A DNA stretch of 64,000 nucleotides from Exobacillus caeni (GTDB taxonomy: Bacteria; Bacillota; Bacilli; Bacillales; Guptibacillaceae): contig NZ_SWLG01000010.1 in NCBI RefSeq assembly GCF_005747095.1, positions 92,560 to 156,559 of the forward strand. The letters run 5' to 3'. Below, in pieces: positions 58,483 through 64,000 of this stretch (its first letter is position 1; each line of letters begins with the position of its first letter). The position numbers were made by a program, and so were the translations under genes. The notes beneath the pieces are model-generated. The model saw only the letters and a program-made list of their open reading frames with translations. It ran no database searches and was not told the origin of the DNA.

Positions 58483-59730
58483 ATGATTCGGAAAAATGTT
58501 GATATCGTTGTAATAGGCGCTGGCCCCGGTGGAGCTATGGCTGCATTTCTTCTTTTACTGGAAGGCTACCAGGTTTGTCTGGTTGAGGTCGAAAGGCAAA
58601 ATCGGAAGGTGGCAAGAGGCGAGTACTTTCAGGTTGACTCTATCAACCTTTTAAAAAAATACGATTTACTTGAAGAAGCGATATGCTCGGGTTTGCAAAA
58701 ATCGCAAAACCTTTCTATTTATGACGAAGACGGCCTTATTAAAAAGAATGATATCCGAGAGCTGTTTGGAGACGGGAGCTTTGTACTGACTGGATACCAT
58801 CATACTGTCCGCGATATTCTCAGAAAAAAGGTTCAAGAGCATCCTGCTGGCGATCTGATGATGGGAACGGCTTTTGTAGATTTTATTAGAGAAGGAGACG
58901 CGGTCATCGGAGTGGTTTGCGATAGAGCTGGAGAAAGAGTGGAGATTTATGCAAAATTAACGATAGGTGCTGACGGACGTGGATCAAAGGTTAGAAAAAA
59001 GCTTTCTCCGGAGATGCAAACTCTTCAGCAATATCCGGTCCAGGCCCTGCTGACAACCCTCCCGGCCCCGGAAGACTTTACACCAGAAGTTTCCATACGA
59101 ATAAGCAGGCATTCACACCCCACGCTTATATACCCTCTGGACCAAAAAAATGCACGGATTGTTTCCTCGATCGAAAAAGGCACCTTTTCACAACTGGTAA
59201 AAGAACATGTACACAAGTTCTATGATCCCATTTCAAAAAGCAGCCCCGAATTTCAAAACTCTGTTGCAGGCATTAAAAACTGGAAAGAATGCCATCCTTC
59301 CGTGTTTCATTACTACACCCAGCATGTCGGGCAGTATGCATGGGATGGCTTAATCTTAGTAGGGGATGCTGCACATACGTTTACCCCGAATCTTGGTCTC
59401 GGGCAAAATATGGCGTTAAAAGACGCAGAAATGCTGAAGGAGACTGTAAACTGGGGATTCGAAACGAATGACTTCAGCCGAGAAAACCTGCAATTGTTTG
59501 AAGAAAGAACGATGGAAACGCACCGTTATTGGATCAAAAAAGATATCGAGTTCAATCGGCTTTTATTGCACAGAAAGTATCATAGATTAAGGTATGAAGT
59601 CCATCGAAGGGTTTTTCGGATTCCTTCAGCGAGTAAAAAAATCGTTTCCCATCTGCTGGGAAGAAGAGAATCAGGCTTTGTTATGAAAGAAGTGCTTCAG
59701 GCAATCGGTTTATTGCCGCTATGGCTATAG
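58483..59730 (+). CDS. FAD-dependent oxidoreductase (UbiH/geranylgeranyl reductase-like)
   Basis: This 415-residue flavoprotein has the FAD dinucleotide motif VVIGAGPGGAMAAF at 10-23 followed by the ribose Glu (VEVER). A DG motif lies in IGADGRGSKVRKKL, and the second FAD motif in LVGDAAHTFTPNLGLGQNMA. This is the group of aromatic hydroxylases, halogenases and geranylgeranyl reductases. Upstream ATG 58453 is in frame, but ATG 58483 lies 8 bases after AAAGGGG. The substrate is unknown. It follows the SGNH esterase gene in the same direction after 137 bases. Confidence 0.87.
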   Translation: MIRKNVDIVVIGAGPGGAMAAFLLLLEGYQVCLVEVERQNRKVARGEYFQVDSINLLKKYDLLEEAICSGLQKSQNLSIYDEDGLIKKNDIRELFGDGSFVLTGYHHTVRDILRKKVQEHPAGDLMMGTAFVDFIREGDAVIGVVCDRAGERVEIYAKLTIGADGRGSKVRKKLSPEMQTLQQYPVQALLTTLPAPEDFTPEVSIRISRHSHPTLIYPLDQKNARIVSSIEKGTFSQLVKEHVHKFYDPISKSSPEFQNSVAGIKNWKECHPSVFHYYTQHVGQYAWDGLILVGDAAHTFTPNLGLGQNMALKDAEMLKETVNWGFETNDFSRENLQLFEERTMETHRYWIKKDIEFNRLLLHRKYHRLRYEVHRRVFRIPSASKKIVSHLLGRRESGFVMKEVLQAIGLLPLWL

Positions 59731-59806
59731 CGATTTGCTGTTTGCGGTTTCAATTATCCTCTCAGGGGAAATATCCATAAAAGAACTCCAGTGGGAGGTA
59801 GGTACA

Positions 59807-60187
59807 TTGAACCGAAAAGTGATCTCGACTTTTGATAAGGTGAAGGATGCGATTTCTACCATTAATGCTGTCCATTCTGATGGGTATAGCTTAGAACATC
59901 TCACGATCATCGGAAAATATGAAGATGATGTGAAGCGAATCACCGAAAAGACGGATGTAAAAGGAAAAGCGGTTTACGAAGGATCGAAGCCGGATGGAAT
60001 GATCGAAAAGGTCGAGCAGAAATTTTCCAGTGATCATAAAGAAAAACCGGAAGACTTCAGGCAGATTCTTCAAGAAAATGGGCTTGGACCTGTGAAAACA
60101 GACGAATTTGCACCAGTTTTGGAAAAAGGGAAATATATTGTTCTCGGAGAAAAGGACTATGAGCCATCAGATGCTCAAGAAGAATAA
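59807..60187 (+). CDS. General stress protein 17M-like (YflT domain)
   Basis: This 126-residue protein has the YflT pattern: VISTFDKVKDAISTINAVHS, DGYSLEHLTIIGKYED, and a C-terminal KPEDFRQILQENG and LEKGKYIVLGEKDYEP. Such proteins in Bacillus are part of the sigma-B general stress response; the molecular role is unknown. The frame is open from 59735, but TTG 59807 follows GGGAGG by 8 bases and begins the domain. I do not see a clear sigma-B promoter nearby. Confidence 0.8.
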   Translation: MNRKVISTFDKVKDAISTINAVHSDGYSLEHLTIIGKYEDDVKRITEKTDVKGKAVYEGSKPDGMIEKVEQKFSSDHKEKPEDFRQILQENGLGPVKTDEFAPVLEKGKYIVLGEKDYEPSDAQEE

Positions 60188-60193
60188 GCAGGG

Positions 60194-60223
60194 GAGAGCC
60201 GCATATGAGTTGCGGCTCTTTTT
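60194..60223 (+). terminator. Terminator after the yflT-like gene
   Basis: GAGAGCCGCA pairs with TGCGGCTC over a short loop, followed by TTTTTCTC. Confidence 0.85.
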
Positions 60224-60286
60224 CTCATCTGTATAAGGCAAAAGGTAAGTAAACCCTACTATCTAAGTTTAATCAATGTTTTCCTG

Positions 60287-60787
60287 TCATTTCCATAAGG
60301 ATGTTAGCGGTCCTTCTTTTCCGTAAATTGGATCTTCCTCAGGGATCGGCACCTGTTCGATGTCCTCCATGTCTTCGAACCTTACAGAATTCTCGCCTGT
60401 TTTAAGGTTGTGCTGTATTCCGTCTGGATAAGCCCCCACGACTTTAAAATTCGAACTGGCATCGATCCTTTTATGACCTGTCCCGGCTGGCAGAACGACG
60501 ACATCCCCCTCGGCAACCTTAACCTCGTTCCCGTTTTCACCGCCAAGTTTGATCGTTGCACCTCCACTGATAACACCGAGTACTTCATGCGTGTTGCTGT
60601 GGTAATGGTGGTAGTCAAACACCCCGTTGGTCCAGCTGTTCGTCCAATTATTGCTGTTGAAAATCTCTTCGCAGCGGTCGAGTTTTCCTTCCAGGGCTTT
60701 TTTATACAACAGGACTGGAAGTGAAGAGTTGTTTGGAATCGGTCCATCTTCTTTAAAATAAAGTGTTTTAACATCGGAAGCTTGCAT
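60287..60787 (-). CDS. Cupin-domain protein (YjlB-like)
   Basis: This 166-residue single-domain cupin has metal-binding motif 1 in YHHYHSNTHEVLGVISG and motif 2 in GDVVVLPAGTGHKRI, giving the His/Glu/His set. The ends YFKEDGPIPNNSSLPVLLYK and PIYGKEGPLTSLWK match the YjlB group of Bacillus. The function is unknown. The frame extends to 60868, but GGAGG lies 8 bases before ATG 60787. ATG 60793 is too close to that site. Confidence 0.87.
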   Translation of the reverse strand: MQASDVKTLYFKEDGPIPNNSSLPVLLYKKALEGKLDRCEEIFNSNNWTNSWTNGVFDYHHYHSNTHEVLGVISGGATIKLGGENGNEVKVAEGDVVVLPAGTGHKRIDASSNFKVVGAYPDGIQHNLKTGENSVRFEDMEDIEQVPIPEEDPIYGKEGPLTSLWK

Positions 60788-60834
60788 GTTCATACCTCCT
60801 AGCAGCGTTTTTGTAAGTTTGATTCCCTCCATAA

Positions 60835-60849
60835 AAGCGCTTAAACAAA
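60835..60849 (-). promoter_or_regulatory. cre-like box upstream of the cupin gene
   Basis: TAAAAGCGCTTAAA matches 12 of 14 cre consensus positions. It lies about 50 bases upstream of the start, so CcpA control is possible. Confidence 0.3.
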
Positions 60850-61014
60850 GAGATGGTTTTTTAAGCAACGTTTTAAAAAGAAAAAGTCCTCCACAATATT
60901 TTTTAACGTTTAAGAAAAATAAAAGAAGCTAACCAGGCACCAACTGTCTTTCATCCGGATAGTCTGCTCATCAGAACCGTTTCAAATATCAAGCACTTTG
61001 AAGGGGTTTTTTTA

Positions 61015-61746
61015 ATGGCATTTGCATTGATCGGCAGTTTTATATCGGCGATGGCAACTGTACTTGGTGCCGTTCCTTTAATGTTTGTAAATGGGTTATC
61101 GTTAAAATGGAAGGATATCTTAATCGCTTTTACGGCGGGAATCATGGTTTCGGCCTCGATCTTCGGTTTGATTCCCCAGGCTTTGTCAGAAGCCAATATC
61201 GTCTCGCTTTCGATCGGCTTGCTTATCGGGATTATCGTCCTTGACGTAATGGAGAAGAACATTCCGCACATTAACATTGAAGACAATGAAGGTACGCCAA
61301 ACTTTGATGCGAAATCAATTCTGGTCATCGCAGCATTGATTCTCCACAATATTCCCGAGGGGATGAGCACTGGATTTAGCTTTGCGAGCGAAAATGCAAA
61401 GCTCGGCCCGATTGTCTCCGTTGCGATCGGAGCGCAAAACATACCGGAAGGACTTATCCTGGCAGTATTTTTGCTTAATTCGAAAACGACAAAAGCAAAA
61501 GCTTTCTTTATCGTTTTTTTAACTGGATTAGTGGAAGTGGTCTCGGCGTTTATAGGATATGCTGCGGCAAGTTATATTTCCTGGGTGATTTCTTACGGCC
61601 TTGCATTCGCAGCAGGCGCGATGCTATTTATCGTATACAAAGAGCTAATCCCTGAAAGCCACGGAAACGGATATGAACGAGTATCAACTTACTCATTTAT
61701 CATAGGGCTGCTCTTGATGATCTACATCAGCCATTTCTTAGGATGA
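61015..61746 (+). CDS. ZIP family divalent-metal transporter
   Basis: This 243-residue membrane protein has about eight helices. The ZIP metal-binding motifs are complete: HNIPEGMSTGF in helix 4 and QNIPEGLILAVF in helix 5, plus KELIPESHGNG near the end. Such proteins move zinc, iron or manganese into the cytoplasm. A short acidic loop (NINIEDNEGTPNFD) replaces the His-rich loop of other members. The start is behind GAAGGGG. It stands alone, divergent from the cupin gene. Confidence 0.92.
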   Translation: MAFALIGSFISAMATVLGAVPLMFVNGLSLKWKDILIAFTAGIMVSASIFGLIPQALSEANIVSLSIGLLIGIIVLDVMEKNIPHINIEDNEGTPNFDAKSILVIAALILHNIPEGMSTGFSFASENAKLGPIVSVAIGAQNIPEGLILAVFLLNSKTTKAKAFFIVFLTGLVEVVSAFIGYAAASYISWVISYGLAFAAGAMLFIVYKELIPESHGNGYERVSTYSFIIGLLLMIYISHFLG

Positions 61747-61945
61747 GAAAGAAAGAAGACGGATTCTCTGGATAACACAGGTATCCGTTTTATTCTTAAG
61801 GTCGGATTGGAGAGGCATGTTGAAGGTGATATTTAACTTATTCTTTAAATTTTTTGGAATTCCTTCAGTTGAAAATTAAAGAGGATACTAATAAATTTAG
61901 CTTAATAGGGTAATCTTTTTATAGTGAAAATAGGAAGCGGGTGAC

Positions 61946-62389
61946 ATGATGAAAAAGCTTTCAGCAGGATTGGTTTTAACGGCCGGCGAGAAATTCCTGG
62001 GATGCCATTCGACCGGGAACTGGTTTTACGATTTGCCGAAGGGAGAGGTCGGTCCTGATGAAGATCCCAAAGAAACGTGTATCCGGGAGGCTAAGGAAGA
62101 GACGGATCTGGATCTCTCAGAACATGACTTGATTGACATAGGGGTTTTTGATTATAACCCAAAAAAGAACTTGCATCTCTTTTTAGCAAAAGTGGAAGAG
62201 TTTCCTCCAGTGGATGCAATGAGCTGCTCCTCTTGCTTTATCCATCCGTATTCTAAGAAAGAGACGATGGAAGTGGATGGATACAACTACATCTCGTTTT
62301 CAGAAAAAGAAAAGTTCCTAACCAAAAACATGGCAAAAGTACTGGATAAAGTGGAGCAAATAGTTATCAACAAAAAATCGGGGGACTGA
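61946..62389 (+). CDS. Nudix hydrolase
   Basis: This 147-residue hydrolase cleaves a nucleoside diphosphate linked to another group. The Nudix box is GEVGPDEDPKETCIREAKEE followed by TDLDL, matching the GX5EX7REUXEEXGU pattern, except that Thr replaces the last Gly (EETDL). LPKG precedes it, as usual. A late YNYISFSEKEKFLTKNMAK helix follows. ATG 61946 and 61949 are both possible starts after a weak GGAAGCGGG. Its terminator overlaps the stop codon. The substrate cannot be told. Confidence 0.9.
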   Translation: MMKKLSAGLVLTAGEKFLGCHSTGNWFYDLPKGEVGPDEDPKETCIREAKEETDLDLSEHDLIDIGVFDYNPKKNLHLFLAKVEEFPPVDAMSCSSCFIHPYSKKETMEVDGYNYISFSEKEKFLTKNMAKVLDKVEQIVINKKSGD

Positions 62390-62403
62390 CCCCCGATTTT
62401 TTG
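62374..62403 (+). terminator. Terminator overlapping the nudix stop
   Basis: AAAAATCGGGGG pairs with CCCCCGATTTTTT over a short loop; the stem begins inside the last codons of the gene. Confidence 0.9.
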
Positions 62404-62586
62404 TGGGTAACTTCTGTAAAACTATTTTTTGTTTTGCTGAAAAATATGACACAGTTGTAAAGTTTTTCAACAATGGGTGAAAAATCGGTAAATTCTATCT
62501 TCTTTTCTACCAATCTTACTTATACTAGATTTCGTTAGGGAGAGAGATACCCTAAAATACAAGATTGGGATCAGGAGGAAGAAAGA

Positions 62587-63543
62587 ATGAAGAAATTGTT
62601 GCAGTGGTCAACTGTAGGAGCCTTGGCGTTGGGATTGTTTGCAGGTAGTGGAGATGGAGCAGCATTAGCTGCGGAGAAGGACCCGACTTTGAATGATGAG
62701 CAGTTCCTTGTTGTAGGGCATCGCGGCGTTAGCGGATTAGCGCCTGAGCACACTTTAGCTTCTTATGATCTTGTTAAAGGGCAAAAAGGAGATTATATTG
62801 AGGTAGATCTTCAAATGACAAAAGACGGCGAACTGATAGCAATGCACGATACAAAGGTAGACCGGACGACAAACGGGACAGGCGAGGTCCGAGATATGAC
62901 GCTTGATGAGATCAAACAACTGGACGCGGGTTCATGGTTTAATGAGAAGTTCCCTGAGTATGCAAAGGAAGAATACGAAGGGCTTAAAGTTCCTACACTT
63001 GAAGAGGTTTTCCAGCGGTACGGCAAAGATGCAAGATATTATATCGAGACAAAATCACCGGATGTTTATCCAGGTATGGAAGAAAAGCTACTTAACCTGC
63101 TTGAAGAGTATAACCTAACCGGACCGAACGAAGAATCAAGTAAAGTGATCATCCAATCGTTTAGCCAGGAAAGCCTGTTGAAAGTCCATGACTTAAACGA
63201 AAACATTCCGCTTGTTCAGTTGCTATGGTATGCTCCAGATGGAAACGGCGGTTATGTGGAAGAAAGCGGACTGACTTCTTCACCTGAAAAAGTAACAGAG
63301 GAAGAACTTCAAGCAATTGATGAATATGCAGTAGGGATCGGCATGAACTATAAATACAACAATAAAATGGTAATCAACGAGGAGTATGTGCAAGAAGCAA
63401 GAGATCTAGACATGCTCGTCCATCCTTATACGGTGAACGAGGAAAACGATATGGAAACATTGATCGATTGGGGCGTAACAGGCATGTTTACAAACTTTGC
63501 CGGGAAATTAGACAGCACTTATAAGTCGATCAACAAAAAGTAA
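62587..63543 (+). CDS. glpQ: Secreted glycerophosphodiester phosphodiesterase
   Basis: This 318-residue secreted enzyme releases glycerol-3-phosphate from glycerophosphodiesters and teichoic-acid-type polymers. A signal peptide ([20 protein letters not shown] ... AALAA) is followed by the catalytic barrel: the HRG motif in [15 protein letters not shown], then [17 protein letters not shown] with the metal Glu and Asp and the second catalytic His, and [14 protein letters not shown]. Length and order match GlpQ. The start follows CAGGAGGAAGAA. A terminator follows. Phosphate control through PhoP is common for GlpQ, but I could not identify a clear Pho box. Confidence 0.95.
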   Translation: MKKLLQWSTVGALALGLFAGSGDGAALAAEKDPTLNDEQFLVVGHRGVSGLAPEHTLASYDLVKGQKGDYIEVDLQMTKDGELIAMHDTKVDRTTNGTGEVRDMTLDEIKQLDAGSWFNEKFPEYAKEEYEGLKVPTLEEVFQRYGKDARYYIETKSPDVYPGMEEKLLNLLEEYNLTGPNEESSKVIIQSFSQESLLKVHDLNENIPLVQLLWYAPDGNGGYVEESGLTSSPEKVTEEELQAIDEYAVGIGMNYKYNNKMVINEEYVQEARDLDMLVHPYTVNEENDMETLIDWGVTGMFTNFAGKLDSTYKSINKK

Positions 63544-63559
63544 AAATATCTATTAAACT

Positions 63560-63589
63560 GGGCCAGACTTACAGAGTTCTGGCCTTTTT
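63560..63589 (+). terminator. Terminator after glpQ
   Basis: GGCCAGA pairs with TCTGGCC over a 10-base loop, followed by TTTTTG. Confidence 0.85.
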
Positions 63590-63681
63590 GAGTTGAAGAT
63601 TAAGTTTTTTTGTTGGATAATCACAAAATTACTATTTAAAGAATATGATACCTCCGGTGAAAAAAGGAGGTCGAACAAAAA

Positions 63682-63882
63682 ATGTCCGGTGTGAAAAGAA
63701 GGAAGGGTATGTCAGGGGTAAAGAAATGGCTTGAGACAACTTTGTCACGGTTAAAGCTCTATCGAAAATTTCGAGGCGGAGCCTGGTATAAGGTCACACT
63801 TAAAGCGATGCCCTCCAAACATATGTGGGTTCGTGAAGTTGACCCCGATTATGAATTTGTCTGGAAACGGGAGGATTACTGA
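63682..63882 (+). CDS. Small basic protein, unknown
   Basis: I do not recognise this 66-residue, Lys/Arg-rich protein. It opens with a duplicated MSGVKRRKG/MSGVKKWL motif, has a middle helix (ETTLSRLKLYRKFRG) and an aromatic end (HMWVREVDPDYEFVWKRED). AAAAAGGAGGTCG lies about 10 bases before ATG 63682; the internal ATG 63709 is less well placed. It may bind nucleic acid or membrane, but this is only composition. It has its own terminator. Confidence 0.6.
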   Translation: MSGVKRRKGMSGVKKWLETTLSRLKLYRKFRGGAWYKVTLKAMPSKHMWVREVDPDYEFVWKREDY

Positions 63883-63884
63883 TC

Positions 63885-63912
63885 AAAAAGAGACTTTCTG
63901 GTCTCTTTTTTG
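63885..63912 (+). terminator. Terminator after the small basic gene
   Basis: AAAAAGAGAC pairs with GTCTCTTTTT over TTTCTG, followed by TTGTG. Confidence 0.88.
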
Positions 63913-63957
63913 TGCGACGGGCAGTCGCAAAGGGTGTTGCCGCAGGCAACACCCTTT
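63913..63957. repeat. Tandem hairpins near the window end
   Basis: TGCGAC / GTCGCA is immediately followed by a perfect 13-bp stem AAAGGGTGTTGCC / GGCAACACCCTTT with a GCA loop. There is no gene here; it may be part of an element that continues past the window. Confidence 0.6.
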
Positions 63958-64000
63958 CACTCTGTTTCTGGACAGAGACGACACCGAGGTGTAACGACTG

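Overview
The window looks like chromosomal DNA of a low-to-moderate GC, spore-forming Gram-positive of the Bacillaceae (Bacillus/Fictibacillus-like). The evidence is strong AGGAGG-type ribosome binding sites, a YesM/YesN two-component pair, a ComK homologue, a YpfJ-type peptidase, GlpQ, Gly/Tyr-rich coat-like proteins with sigma-K-like promoters, and TPP and ZTP riboswitches. There is no rRNA, tRNA, CRISPR array or intact insertion sequence.

Layout. (1) 1-10.2 kb is carbohydrate catabolism: the end of a GH66 dextranase-like enzyme, a YesM/YesN sensor-regulator pair, a sugar-binding lipoprotein and an oligo-1,6-glucosidase. Together they suggest use of dextran or isomaltooligosaccharides. A second operon of two Gfo/Idh/MocA dehydrogenases and a ThuA-like protein follows, behind a cre-like box. 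(2) 10.3-14.2 kb holds membrane proteins, a ZTP-riboswitch-controlled phosphoglycerate dehydrogenase and a VOC protein. (3) 14.3-24 kb is a divergent catabolic cluster. One arm has a DauR/YheO-like regulator, an amidohydrolase, a serine/threonine dehydratase and RidA; the other has an AlaX-type tRNA-editing protein, an amidohydrolase, a transporter, an amidohydrolase and an M20 peptidase. I infer uptake and hydrolysis of an acylated or peptide-bound amino acid, possibly serine. (4) 24.2-30 kb is visibly AT-richer and carries small membrane proteins, a decayed tyrosine recombinase, an extra MraY-like transferase, an APH-like kinase and an MTAN-like nucleosidase. It is probably an acquired island. 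(5) 30.2-36 kb has a sigma-54 activator, a near-perfect -24/-12 promoter and an operon of iron alcohol dehydrogenase, permease and succinate-semialdehyde dehydrogenase, which I infer acts on 4-hydroxybutyrate or a related compound. (6) 36.1-37.9 kb has a TPP riboswitch, an SDR and thiM. (7) 38-45 kb holds Gly/Tyr-rich proteins, an ABC-2 exporter, DinB, ComK, a CHY zinc finger and several broken genes. (8) 45-64 kb is mixed housekeeping and accessory content: YpfJ, DUF305, M20, a PAS kinase, MBL fold, Lrp, DMT, SGNH, a FAD enzyme, cupin, ZIP, Nudix and GlpQ.

The most unusual object is the minus-strand gene at 56172-57245. It fuses an HTH DNA-binding domain to a domain that follows the F1-ATPase beta subunit but has lost its P-loop and catalytic residues. 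Its upstream region carries repeated GTAA-N6-TTAC boxes. A palindromic element ending in GGTGCCAGGCACC-like arms recurs at least four times between 45.9 and 50.3 kb, with a short form near 53.9 kb.

Starts were moved from the longest reading frame wherever a clear ribosome binding site favoured an internal codon; these choices are stated entry by entry. Function calls rest on motif recognition by eye, not on database searches.
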